From positions 13,843,297-13,907,296 of the forward strand of contig OY986966.1 in the NCBI GenBank assembly GCA_963920575.1: 64,000 nt of DNA, given 5' to 3'. This stretch comes from Narthecium ossifragum (lineage: Eukaryota > Streptophyta > Magnoliopsida > Dioscoreales > Nartheciaceae). Below are positions 10,897 through 22,080 of this stretch, in pieces. Each line of letters opens with the position of its first letter. Position 1 is the first letter of the stretch. Both the position numbers and the translations under genes were made by a program. A model generated the notes under the pieces. It was not told where the DNA came from and searched no databases. It saw nothing but the letters and a program-made list of their open reading frames with translations.

Positions 10897-11356
10897 ACTA
10901 TTAAGTGATCTACTGAGTAACCGGATGTTCTTGCCTTAGGAAGTGGGGAGCTCGCCTAAAAAGGTAGAACCACTAATAGCTAAAAAAGAAAGGGTTAATA
11001 ACATCTTACTCCCCTATAGTTTGAAAATATGTCAATTTACCCCCTATATTTTAAAACGTGACAAAACACACCCTTAATTTATCAATGTGGTCATATTACA
11101 CCCAATTGACCCCCTATATATGGGGTGTGTTTTGTCACATTTGGGTGTAATACGACTACATTGATAAATTAAGGGTGAGTTTTGTCACGTTTTAAAATAT
11201 AGGGGGTAAATTAACATATTTTCAAACTATAGGGGAGTAAAATGTTATTAACCCTAGGAACTATTAAGTGTTTTGCTAAGTAACTGGGTCTCTGCGCCTC
11301 AAGAAGCGGAGAGTGCTCGTGTAAAAAGGCAAAGTATCTGATAGTTGAAAAAAAAG
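10897..11356 (+). repeat. Two diverged 90-bp direct repeats in the Athila 3' UTR
   Basis: Copy 1 (10897-10990) and copy 2 (11260-11356) both begin ACTATTAAGTG. Both contain 'gagtaac/aagtaac', 'gaag(t/c)gg(g/a)gag', 'taaaaaggtagaa/taaaaaggcaaag' and an A-rich end. The MITE sits exactly between them. Confidence 0.65.
10991..11255. mobile_element. Fold-back MITE, 265 bp
   Basis: The element starts AGGGTTAATAACATCTTACT and ends with its complement. The two arms (about 110 bases each) pair almost throughout, including 'cccctatagtttgaaaatatg' and 'acgtgacaaaac'. It encodes nothing. Flanks AAGAA (10986-10990) and AGGAA (11256-11260) are similar but not identical, so the target duplication and the superfamily are not settled. 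It is a non-autonomous DNA transposon or an inverted-repeat derivative. Confidence 0.8.
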
Positions 11357-11707
11357 GAGAAAGAAAGAAAAAAGCATGCTGTAGATTAAATGCGAGCGTT
11401 GGATGATTGGTCCGGAACATTGTGGTGTGTTTGGACTAATGGTGGGTAGAAGTTGCTTCTGTACGTAACATTTATTTGTCACGTCACATGTGTTCTACTG
11501 GATGGTGATTAGCATGTTTGATGTGTAGAAGTTGATTTCGTGTGTTGGTAGTATGTGTATGAGTATAAGAGGTTTTCATGCTCTGTATTGTATAGAACAC
11601 TATTGACTTGATAAAGCAGAATTTTTATCATGCATGTCTACATCCTTGAACCGTTACTGTGCTTAATTATATTTTATGCGTTTGGAGTTGATAGAGACTA
11701 GCAATAA

Positions 11708-11722
11708 GCTGGTTGGGGGGTG
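11708..11722 (+). other. Terminal polypurine tract
   Basis: GCTGGTTGGGGGGTG directly precedes the LTR start at 11723. It would prime plus-strand synthesis. Confidence 0.8.
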
Positions 11723-13527
11723 TGATGAGTGTATGAAAGTGCACTCTAAACATGACTAAGAGTAGCTTATTTGCTTAGTTTTCATGATTAATATAGATGA
11801 TGTCGTCTGTACATGTTGCTTCACAAAGTTATTTGTATTATGCAGGAAATTGAAGCAAAGATGGGTCTTTAACACCAAAACTGTACCTTCTCGGAACGAA
11901 CAAGATAAAATGGCATATATGGTTAGAAAGCTTTGGAAGTCTAATTTCTGAGAGTTTTTACGGTTCGTGATTTGGAGTTTCCTAGAGGAAGATATGCTAT
12001 TTTGAGTATGAGAGGTGCAGACAGAGCAGTTACGGAAGAAGAAGATCATCTTATGCTCAAAGGATCGATCTTACTCTATCAAAGGATCGATCCGACCCTG
12101 ACAGAATGCATACTTTTCAGATGATCACAGAAGGATCAATCCTACTATCCATCCTACTGAGAAGGATCGATCCTTTGCCTTACAAAGGATCGTTCTTAGT
12201 CGGGGCGACCCAGAACACAGAAAATGAGGAGAAATACAGTTTCATCGATTGGTAGGAAAATATTCGTAACATATTCTCTGAAATTCATAATATTCTGAAA
12301 TTTGAATATGTCATAGAAGGTTCAGAGATATATAACTTTTATGCTGGACATTGTATGAGATTCTGGATGGTGTGAGAGCAGATTGGAAGAATAGATGAAG
12401 TTAAACAAGCTGGAAAACTGTTCTGTCGAAGCTGAGAAGAATATTCTTCCAATATTCCAAATAACTCAGAATATTATGAAATCTTCAGGATCGGATAGAA
12501 GACTTCCAAATCTACAACTTTAGTGTTGAGCAAGTTTCTAAATTCTGACTGGATTGGACCCAACTGCGACCGAAATAGGGCTGCTAGGATTAACTCAGGA
12601 AATCCTAGTTGCACCATAAGTCCAACTCAACTAAAACCCTAATTTCGGGAGTTCCCCTATATATATGGTTATTTTAATCCAAAATTAGGCTGGTTCCAAG
12701 GGGGTGTTCTACAGAGCTTTGTAGGGGAGAAAAGCAAGAAAGAAGATGAAGAAATCTCCATCCATGGCCGACTAAGCCGCGTGCATGGCGGACGGATGAT
12801 CTAGCGAGGACTAGGGTTTCTTCTTCATCATGGTTCATAGATTTTCATCTTTATTGTTTAAACTCTATTTATGTATTGGATCTTTACAGATTGCTTTGTG
12901 GTTAAACATTATTATAAATCCAGTCATGCTTCTTTTATGATATTGTGATCCCATAGTTATCTCTTTTGATTCTCCTACCGAGTCTCGCGAAACCTTTGCT
13001 ATGCATTGCCCGTAATGACAGCTGGTATTGTGTATTTTTAGGGATATGGTAAGACAAGGTTGGGGCTCTATCCCAAGGAATCTTTGTTATGCGTTGCCTG
13101 TAGTGACAGCCGGTATCGTGTATTCTTAGGATCTGGTAGGACGGAGTTAGGGTTACAACGAGAAGAACCAAACAGAGAAAGAGACATTTATATTTTATAA
13201 GATTCATAATTCTATATCTTTCGGTTAAGGTGATTGGGATGTGAATCCCTTAACCGAGTATTATATGAACCGTTTGTAGAAGAAGAACCTAAATTCGAGT
13301 GAAGTGATTCCTGAAGCCTACCTTTATTAAAATCCTGATATCTCTAGTTAATCTTACATTATCATTAAATCCTTTGATCTAATTTAGTTAATTCTTAAGT
13401 TCTCGTTTGTCTTCAATTCATTGTTATTTGCGTTTTGGATATTTTCTGCTTGTCTCTCTGTGGGTTCGACCTCTCTTATGCTGTACTGCACCGTGACCGC
13501 TGTGCGTGACACATTTGAGCGACATCA
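11723..13527 (+). repeat. Athila-type 3' LTR
   Basis: This 1805-bp LTR starts TGATGAGTGTATGAAAGTGC and ends GAGCGACATCA, with TGATG/CATCA ends. The same LTR occurs on the - strand at 41346-41615 plus 50932-52235, next to an Athila PBS, and at 63537-64000. A TATA-like run (TATATATATG) lies at about 12657-12667. GATCGATC boxes occur 460-600 bp upstream of it. The 3' end lies directly against copia integrase sequence at 13528, so this element inserted into, or recombined with, the SIRE-like pol. Confidence 0.85.
12063..12200. promoter_or_regulatory. GATCGATC boxes in Athila LTR
   Basis: Cores start at 12063 and 12085 (22 bp apart) with arms AAG/CTT-like and AAG/CCG. Further boxes with one or two changes follow to 12190 (GATCAATC, GATCGATC, GATCGTTC). 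Most are flanked by purines on the left and pyrimidines on the right, so each box extends to a palindrome such as AGGATCGATCCT. Confidence 0.5.
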
Positions 13528-14505
13528 AAAAGTAGCTCATTTGGTTTTGTTTTAGTAGATGATTACACTAGATACACATGGGTGATTTTTCTTGCACACA
13601 AAGAGGAAGTCTTTGAGGAATTCACCAACTTTTGTATAAGAGTCTAAAATGAGAAAGGTATTCTCATTACATGCATTGGAAGTGACCATGGAAGAGAATT
13701 CAAGAACTCCCATCTAGAAAAGTTTTGCAATGACAACGAGATTTCCCATAACTTCTCCCCTCAAAAAAATGGTGTTGTTGATAGGAAAAATCGGATCCTA
13801 CAAGACATGACTAGAACTCTATTATGTGAGAATAATCTTCCTAAGTACTTTTGGGCTGAAGCGATTAATACTTCTTGCCATATGATTTATAGAGTAACCT
13901 TGAGACCTATTTTGAAGAAAACCTCCTATGAGCTTTGGAAAGGAAGAATTTCAAATATTGGGTACTGTAGAGCTTTTGTTTGCAAGTGCTTTATCTTAAA
14001 CAATTGCAAGGATAATGTTGGAGAATTTGATGCTAGATCCGATCAAGGAAAGTTATAGAATCTCCAATAAAAGGACCTTGATGGTTGAAGAATCAATGCA
14101 TGTTACATTTGATGAAATGATTATAGTTCCTAGTAAAATTGATCGTAAAGATGATGAAATTCCTAATGCCAAATCAAAAGATGTAGTAGATGAAACCCAA
14201 AACGACGTTGAAGATTTGAATGATAGATTTGAGGAAACCCTTGAAATTACACCTAGTGATCAACATCATGATTTACCTAAAGATTGGAAATATGCATCCT
14301 CACATCCAAAGGAATTGATAATGGGTGAACCATCAAAAGGAATCTAAACTAGATCTTCATTAAATGCATGTGCAAATCTAGCCTTCCTATCGCAAATTGA
14401 GCCCAAAACGATTGAGGAAGCACTAGAAGATGATCATTGGATCATAGCGATGCAAGAAGAGTTGAATCAATTTAAAAGAAATGAAGTTTGGAATTTGGTA
14501 CCGAG
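13528..14505 (+). pseudogene. SIRE-like Ty1 integrase fragment
   Basis: The copia integrase core starts in mid-domain (FGFVLVDDYTRYTW holds the first Asp). The second Asp is in GSDHGREF. The third catalytic position reads NGVVDRKNR, with Asp in place of the Glu normal in this family. An in-frame TAA (13645, probably from CAA) and a frame change near 14040 break it. The linker to reverse transcriptase follows (HVTFDEM, then acidic stretch). The frame ends at ...EVWNLV next to the inserted LTR at 14506. The missing 5' part lies beyond the Athila LTR and is not in the window. Confidence 0.88.
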
Positions 14506-16838
14506 TGTCGCGCCCCGACCCGCGTAGGCCCAACCGGGCCGGGCGACGCAAACCGGAACCTAACCTACTACGGAAATTTTGGCGAGGTTTTCCTCTAATC
14601 ATAGTAGTCTCCCTAGCAATTCATAATCATCCTGTATTATACAATCATTCACAACCTCAAACACTGAAACTGAAATATATACAAATCCTCAACAGGGTAA
14701 AAGTTATACAAAATCTCTCCCGTAGGAGGCTAACTAAACAAAAGGTATAGAACTGACGATCGCCACACCTCAAGCACCGCCAGACGCCGCCACGTCACCA
14801 AACACCGGCCCGGTAGGGGCGATCGAAGAGGAGCTAGCGCCAGCACCTGCAAAACACAGCCCGGGTAGAAGTGAGCACTAAGCTCAGCAGGGACACTACA
14901 CTACGACACTCACAAGGGAGGGGAATACAACAGTGTCGCCCACAAGCAAAGGCTGGGTGTACACATGGGTCCCATAACCCCACCGCGTGTCCCTGAAAGG
15001 TGGCCTCAGTCATAGTCCCCAGCCGAACTGGTCACATGCTGCGTCGCCCTCAGCGAGGCAGGAAACCGGCACTGCCATCTCACTAGCAGGAAACCAACAC
15101 TGCTAGGCGGGCAACCAACACCGCTGAGTAGGCACAACCTCTACCAAAGAGACAGTGAACCGGACACCGGCTACACCTCAACACTCGGCTCGATGCCGAC
15201 ACGAGCTCTAAACATCAAACCACATGTATTCAGGTCATCTAACCCTATCATCGAAAATCGACTGAATACTACAAATCGAGTCCTGGACCAAGCTACCCGC
15301 AACAGTCCTAGAGCTAGATCCGGACTACCTGAAAGCCCCGGATCGGCGATCAACCCATCGCCAACATCCTACACAGATGCAACTAATGCATAAAGCAATG
15401 CATGTTATGAGCACACGCAGGAATATACAGGTAAGCATGCAACAGTATGTGATTGTATATCAAACAAGATTTGGGCACGGCACCCTGCCGGCCCGGGGTG
15501 GTGAATAGGTAAATAAGGTCTAGGAGCTGCTACTGTGGTACCACCACCAACTGTCAGCAGTCCACCACAACACCTGCAACGGGAAGCAGCCCCGCAAACA
15601 ATAGCTCACAGATATCATAGATAAAGCCCTCATGCGCACGCCGGCATGCAAGGCTAAGGAAAGCTGTAGGGCTACCCGCCCATTTATTCTAAACATCCCG
15701 GGAGTCATTACTCCCCCGGTTCACCACTGCCCCTATTATAGGGCTAACATGCTTAAACATATGTACCATGTATAAGACAGTAAAGAAAACTGTACATGCA
15801 AAGCCCCGCGAGCAAAACCAAGAAGAATTTCTCTCTCTGGCGTAGACGGATTGATCCCTCCCCCCAAGGGAAGATCGATCCTTCTAATGGCAGAGAACAA
15901 TCTCTCCATATTGTGCCGAGTAAGATCGATCCGTCCCCCCAAGAGACGGTCTATCCTACTCGCGATAGGGAACATCCTCACTGCCGTGCCAAGGAGGATC
16001 GATCCTCCCCCCAAGGGACGAACGATCCTACTCACGACGAGGGGGATCCCGTGCTACCCAAGGCAAAAGGATCGATCGTCCTCACCCGAGAATGATCGAT
16101 CCTGCTCGGGTTCAACATGACCAACAAAGAAGGATCGATCGCGTTGGGTTCTCCGGCAACCCTCCGGTGAGAAATACCGTCAGAAAACTCCACCAAATCA
16201 CACAAAACCTTGGGATCTAGTCGTACGAAGGACCACGAGTCCAAAACCGGTGGAAATACTACAATCTAACAAGTATATATCAAGATCTAAGCAAAAGATC
16301 ATAGACAACTGGAAAAACTTCTAAAAACCCAAAAGAATTGTAGGTAGGATCCCTACCTATGCAATAGCAGCTTCAATCCCAGCTGCTAGGCCTTGGATCG
16401 TCCACAACCTCTTCGAAATCTAGAAAATCTCAGCTCAAGAACTTGGATTTCAAAAGTGATTCAAGGAAGAAGGTTACGTCCGTTTTATAGACAAACAAAC
16501 CGACCTAAGCAGGATCGATCCGTCCAAGAGGAGCGATCGATCCGTCCAAGAGAACGATCGATCCTTCTCAACGATCCGACTTCCTGGCATTGAACGATCG
16601 ATCGTTCTAGCAAGGAAGGATCGATCCTTCTTTCGCAAGAAGCTAGACTTGTGCTAAAACTTAAGCTCAAGCCCGGATCTTTCGATCTCGGGTCCCACTA
16701 ACCATTCTAGCCAAATATTAACACAACCATAGTCAGTGGGTGCACACACGGGTGTGAAACTAACCGACAAGGCGTAATTTACCAAATTGCCCTTGCGGTC
16801 CACAACGAGCCACAGGAGTAGAGGGACGGGTCCTCACA
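14506..16838 (-). repeat. Solo LTR (copy J), Tekay/Del-type, TSD CCGAG
   Basis: It reads TGTCGCGCCCCGACC...GGTCCTCACA on the + strand, the reverse complement of the family LTR, and is 2333 bp long. A perfect 5-bp duplication CCGAG flanks it (14501-14505 and 16839-16843). Copia reverse transcriptase coding resumes right after it, so the insertion split one pol gene. There is only one LTR and no internal sequence, so it is a solo LTR made by LTR-LTR recombination. Confidence 0.95.
16483..16625 (-). promoter_or_regulatory. TATA box and GATCGATC boxes of LTR J
   Basis: On the - strand a TATAAAA box (complement of 16483-16489) is preceded by GATCGATC cores at 16513, 16535 and 16556, spaced 22 and 21 bp, then more near 16594 and 16619. 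A second cluster with degenerate members lies at about 15850-16140. The nearest core is about 25 bp upstream of the TATA box. Confidence 0.6.
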
Positions 16839-18268
16839 CCGAGAGCTTATGATCATCCTGTCGTTGGCATTAAATGGGTGTTTAGAAATAAAATATATGA
16901 ATCGGGATAATTACAAGGAATAAAACTAGACTAGTTGCAAAAGGCTTCAATCAACAAGAAGGAATTGATTTTGATGAGACTTTTGCACCGGCTGCTAGAC
17001 TTGAGGCAATAGGAGTACTTCTAGCTTTTGCATCTTACAAAAATTTCAAATTATATCAAATGGATGTCAAAAGTGCTTTTTTTAATGGTTTCTTAAAGGA
17101 AGAAGTCTATGTTGAACAACCCCCCGGTTTTGAGGATCACAAGTTAGGGGATCATGTTTTTAAACTCATTAAAGCCTTGTATGGTTTGAAGCAAGCTCCT
17201 AGAGCTTGGTATGAAAGGCTTAGCAAATTCTTGATGGATAATGATTTTTATAGAGGAAAGATTGATACTAATCTTTTTACAAAATCAAAAGGAAAGGACC
17301 TTTTATTAGTTCAACTTTATGTGGATGATATCATCTTTGGATCCTCAAATGAAATGCTTTGTGCAGAATTTGCCTCTTGTATGCCAAGTGAATTTGAAAT
17401 GAGTTTGATGGGTGAACTCAATTATTTTCTTGGTTTACAAATCATGCAAACTTGGGGAGGGATCTTTGTTAGTCAAGCCAAATACACTAGAGACCTAATC
17501 AAGAAGTATGATTTTGTCCAATCCAAAATTTATAGAACCTCCATGTGTACAACACTCAAATTAGACAAGGATGAAGATGTGAAACCTTTTGATCAAACAC
17601 TTTATAGAGGGATGATTGGTTCTTTACTTTATTTGACCGCTAGTAGACCGGACATCATGTTTAGTCTCTGTCTATGTGCTAGATATCAATCTTGTCCTAA
17701 GGAATCTCATTTGGTTGCGGTCAAGAGGATCTTTAGATATCTATTAGGAACCCAAAACTATGGTTTGTGGTTTCCTGAAAGATCATCTTTTGACCTAATT
17801 GGCTAGTCCGATGTGGATTTTGCCGGATGTAGGCTTGATAGAAAAAGCACAAGTGGTACATGTCAATTTCTTGGTCATGCACTTGTTTCTTGTTTCTCCA
17901 AGAAGCAAAATTCAGTTGCTTTATCCACCGTCGAAGCGGAATACATTGCGGCGGGTAGTTGTTGTGCACAATTACTTTGGATGAAAATGCAATTGGTAGA
18001 TTACAAAATACATGTAGGCAAAATGCCCATTAGATGTGACAACTTTAGTGCCATAAGCCTATCCAAGAATCCCATCCTACATTCTAGAACAAAGCACATA
18101 AAAATTTGACACAATTTCCTTCGTGATCACACACAAAAAGGAGATATTGCACTTGAATTTGTTAGCTCCAAGCATCAAATATCGGACATTCTAACCAAAC
18201 CCTTGAGTAAAGACAGGTTTTTATATCTACTAAGGGAGCTCGGGATGTCCAATGGATGTCCAAAATGA
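16839..18268 (+). pseudogene. SIRE-like Ty1 reverse transcriptase and RNase H
   Basis: The reverse transcriptase resumes after the LTR (GIKWVFRNK, then [34 protein letters not shown]). The catalytic motif is LYVDDIIFG near 17320. RNase H follows (DFAGCRLDRKSTSGTC, STVEAEYIAA), and the end motif is ISDILTKPL with stop TGA at 18266-18268. Stops inside: TGA near 16908, TAG at 17804 and TGA at 18107 (probably CGA to TGA). Domain order IN-RT-RH is that of Ty1/copia. The extra ORF after pol and the PPT style place it near SIRE/Maximus. Confidence 0.9.
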
Positions 18269-18819
18269 AAAGCTAAAAGAAAAAGGTATGGTCACCTCTT
18301 TATCTGCTTTTTATACAATATCCTACTTGGGTGCTAAATTTTGGTTAATTGAGTGATTTTCATGATTGATGAGGTGTTTTTAGCTCATAATATTTGGTTA
18401 CATGTGTATGCAAAGTTTTGTGATGTTTTGATTTAAAAATGATTTTAAATTAAATTTCCAAATTATATTTCTGGAACGGACAATCGATCCAGATGTCCCA
18501 ACCACAGACCGTGAGTAAACTTTTGTTTTCCCATATCACGCCAGATGATCGACCGCCAACTTTGTAGGATCGACTGTGATATTTTCTTTCTACACATATT
18601 ATGCGTTGACGGTCAACCGCAAAGTTTGTAGGATCGACCGTGATATTTTCTTTTTACAGATATTATGCGTGATGGTCAACCGCCAACTTCTTAGGGTCGA
18701 CCGCCAGGGATCGTGTGACAACTTAAGTGAGGGCTTTTTAGTCATTTTCACGTCTCCTCCTTTTTAAGCCCCCCACTTGATCAAACCCACACCTTCTCCC
18801 TGGTTCAACCGTGCCCTAG
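18269..18819 (+). other. SIRE post-pol region with GGTCGACC boxes
   Basis: No coding frame is visible. Two direct repeats carry GATCGACxGTGATATTTTC followed by 'tacaxatattatgcg' (about 18570-18606 and 18633-18669). Boxes of the type seen in the LTRs recur here (18489, 18569, 18609-18640, 18673, 18697). 'ctttttaagccccccac' near 18759 could be a promoter for the following ORF. The corresponding region of the SIRE-like element at 44583-45720 has boxes at about 45231-45340. Confidence 0.45.
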
Positions 18820-18824
18820 CCCCT

Positions 18825-20584
18825 TGATGTGTTGTCGCAAGCAACCAAAAATAAAACCAATACTCTTTAAAATAAATGTAGTAGTGCGAGTATGAGTCGA
18901 TTCCAGGAGGAGTATCTAGCCTAAGTTTTGTGATATGTGAACAAAGATGGGGGATTTGAATATAACAAAAACAAATGAGAAATAATCTAAATTGAAGAAA
19001 CGGATTTAATCAAGAGAATAAACCTTGGTCTGAGTCAACATCTACCATCGGAATCTTTATAACTGATCATTGATACAAGTATATATTAATTCACACATTG
19101 AATATTCATCGTTCAAATTAAATTCGAATCTCTGTTGAATCATAGTTAACTAGAAACAAGTGATCCAATCAACCCTAACTACTAAACAACCTAAGACAAG
19201 CGCTATAGATTTAATCTAGTAGCAGCTTTAAGAATAGGGAGATCAATGAAGCTAAACAACACAAGCAAAAGCGGTTGTATTTAATTTAGTCGAACATTCT
19301 TTCTAAGATCTAACAATCTCTGAAACACAGTAAATCATTAAACCCTAGTTGCTTCACAGATTAGAGGGATCAAATAATTACGGATTTGATATCCAATCTA
19401 GCAGTAGATTGCAATGAATAATAAACTAGTAGGCCTCCTAGAAATTAGACAAAACAATCATGAAGATAATCACAGAAAAACATTCAATACTCAAATATGA
19501 ATTGAACGATAAAAATAGATTAGATTTCACAGTTCATGGATTCCAAGGTTTCAGTTTCCTCAATCAAGAATTAAGGTTTAGCCACGCAAGGCCATCAAGA
19601 ACAATCCAATCCTTTAAAGAAGAAAGAAGAACCCTAGAAATATAAAAGAAATTGAAAGTAGCAGCAAAAATCCTCTAGAATTCGTCTCCCTTAATCCCTA
19701 AAAAGAGTCATATTTATATCCCATAAGTTCCCTATCCTCGGATTAGATCTGAGCCCTTTATTCTGCAAAGTCGGTTAACAAAGAGCAATCTTTATGTAAA
19801 GAAGATCAATCTTTTCTTCCCAGATTGTGGCTGCGCCCTGACTCAGATCGATCTCTTCTGAAAAGAAGATCGACCTCTTTATTCCGGATTTCATATTTAT
19901 GCTCGCGGTCGATCCACGCATCGACCCTGAGAAAATATATTTTTAATAGAGGCTGACGGTTGATGCGGTGGTCGATGCGATGGTCGACCGTTGGCCTTTT
20001 TCATCTCTGGGTGCATAAAGGATCAATCTGTTATTGAAAGAAGATCGATCTTTGATTCTTGCATATTTCTTCTGCTATTCTGCCCTGTGCTGGTTGTAGT
20101 CAAAGCACTGTTACTTTCTCTAGGAAGCTCCAAATGATGAACCGTAAAATTGTCTAGAAACTAGACTTCCAGAGATTTTCAATCCTATATGAAGCTTCAT
20201 CTGGTTCTTCCTGAGTAGGTACAGTTTAATCTTTGAAGCTGACCCATCTTCTTTGCAGTCTTCTTTGTACCTTCTGGCTTCGATTTCCTTGATGCAATAA
20301 ACCAGAATCTCCCAAAACGCATAACATGAAAGTTGTAGAGATCTTCCTTGCCTTTCCATAGCATCTTGAATCATCGCAATCAGAGCTTGTATGGAAGAGT
20401 TATGCCCAGATTACAAACTGTTGTCAAAACTGTCTAGAATTGTCCATTTGGCTTCATTTCGCACTCAAGGTCTCCAATTGCATCCTAAACCAAAATATAA
20501 GAGTAATGAGTGTATTTCAGTACCAAATAAGCATAGAAGACTAGGCATTGTGAGATAAAAATATGACATTATACATTCTCATCA
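18825..20584 (-). repeat. 3' LTR of Athila B
   Basis: The + strand reads TGATGTGTTGTCGCAAGC...CATTCTCATCA, 1760 bp. On the - strand it starts TGATGAGAATG right after the PPT. The part 19461-20584 matches the 5' LTR remnant at 30663-30721 and 33133-34169. A TATA box on the - strand (TATAAATA, complement of 19711-19718) lies downstream of a box cluster. Confidence 0.9.
19790..20052 (-). promoter_or_regulatory. Mixed palindromic boxes in Athila B LTR
   Basis: Both box types occur here. The GATCGATC type is at 19846 with GATCGACC at 19868 (22 bp apart), plus decayed members near 19795, 19814, 20020 and 20043. The 20-mer GGTCGAT-N6-ATCGACC is at 19907-19926, and GGTTGATG / GGTCGATG / GGTCGACC half sites are at 19958-19989. 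The right LTR keeps the 20-mer at 33517-33536. The cluster ends about 75 bp upstream of the TATA box on the - strand. Confidence 0.55.
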
Positions 20585-22080
20585 AATTCCCCCACACTTA
20601 ACCTTTGCTCGTCCTCGGGCAAAACTAAAATTCAACTTACTCAAAAAAATCAAGGTTGGAACGCCATAAACAAAGAACAATCCAGCTCTTCAAAACTTGT
20701 AACAGAACATGAACAAACATTCCTGAACAGCTTAAAATCAATTAGTAAACATTTTCACTTGAATATTGAGCAAACCAACTAAGTAGACCCTCACGGAAAT
20801 TAACACTCAACTCTCATGTGTTTGAAGGGTATGTGTTTCATTCAAATTCATTTCAATGAAAATAATCTACCATAAGATTGCATATCTTCTCATTCTCTAC
20901 CACTAGAATCCCATGCATAACATGGATCAGAAGGACTTTCAAAGGTTGTAACGGGGTTTAGGATCAAGGTGAGAAATATTTGAGAATGTAGCTCAAAAAC
21001 CAACTGAACTAATGGAGCAAAAATGCATCAACTAGATATGTATAACCGATTACTCCATTCAACAACTTTCTTCAATTTCGCTACAAAATACTAAAACCAT
21101 GTAACATTTCTGCATTGGCAAAGAGATTGTTCAAAAGAATTCCTTTTAATTGCAGCAGGGAACAATCTTTTGCAAGAACTTCCACCTTTGTAGAAATCAT
21201 ACATAAACATACCCCTTTCTTGGAGTATTAGGAGGATTCATAAACATGTTTTTGTAACATGAAAAACAGTTTCCTCCACTTCCTTTCTTCTTCTTTTCTT
21301 CTTCTTCTTTTTTTTTCAAAAACAACATACTCACGAATTGAGTGTGGAAAACTCCACTTCACCAATCATAGCCATACGATGATTCCAAACACCCCTACAC
21401 TTGAAACTTGCACACCAATACATATCATAATGATGATCAATGCTCCACTAGTCCTATGGTTTGGGCATCAGTATTGTTTTTCAGGTTTAAAGCTTGTAAT
21501 GTGAGTTAACAATGAAGTCAATAAAGCTCAAAGGGGTTTAGCAAAAAGAAAAATTAATTACAAGGTAGGCTATTTGGCTTATGTAGCTTATAACAAAGAT
21601 GGCCTTAATCATATTCATGTACGCATGTGCCAATGTGGCCTCAAATAGAATCAAAGCAAGTTTTAGAGAAACAAATACATGGAAGAATATCTCTCATGAA
21701 AGAAAATAGTGAGACTGATATGAATGTGTCAGTCTAAAGGCTCAAGATCTTACCAGCTTTTGTCTTTTCATTTAGTCACTACCATCTCAAGGAAAATAAC
21801 TCAACTAATTAATTCCAAGTTGCAAGATTACTCATTCAATCATGTTATGAATATGTCAAGCTTAATTAATTCTTGCTCATGGCATATGCAACCTAGATCT
21901 CCTCGCCCACACTTGAAACTGACATTGTCCCCAATGTAAGGTGAAATGCAAAGAAAAGGTAAAACTAACTAAAATATAAATGCAAAAAAAATAAAAAGAG
22001 AAAGGAACGAACTCCCCTTGGGTTGCCTCCCAAGCAGCGCCTTTGTTTATTGTCATTGGCTCGACTTCATGCGTCCTTCT
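20585..22080 (-). other. Athila B 3' untranslated region with two purine tracts
   Basis: The terminal PPT is the complement of 20585-20603 (GGTTAAGTGTGGGGGAATT), directly before the LTR. A second tract, complement of about 21905-21940, contains GGGGACAATG and CAAGTGTGGG. Between them I see no convincing ORF. A (CTT)n/T-rich stretch lies at 21281-21318. If an env-like ORF was present it is no longer readable. Confidence 0.6.

Larger units (their letters stand above)
9573..11722 (+). mobile_element. 3' internal region of an Athila-type element
   Basis: This is what remains upstream of the LTR at 11723-13527. It holds one unrecognised ORF, an internal purine tract (10514-10549), two copies of a 90-bp repeat split by a MITE, and a terminal PPT. 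Everything 5' of it (5' LTR, gag, pol) is gone at the junction with LTR copy C. The layout, a purine tract about 1.2 kb upstream of the terminal PPT, is the same as in the Athila element at 20585-22080. Confidence 0.7.

Noticed and set aside
15736..16120. Overlapping ORFs of about 90-100 codons with repeated DPS/RIDPS peptides
   Set aside because: They are translations of GATCGATC-type boxes in LTR J.
21259..21504. 81-codon ORF with a hydrophobic start resembling a signal peptide
   Set aside because: The hydrophobic part comes from a (CTT)n/T-rich stretch in the Athila 3' untranslated region. No support from other copies.
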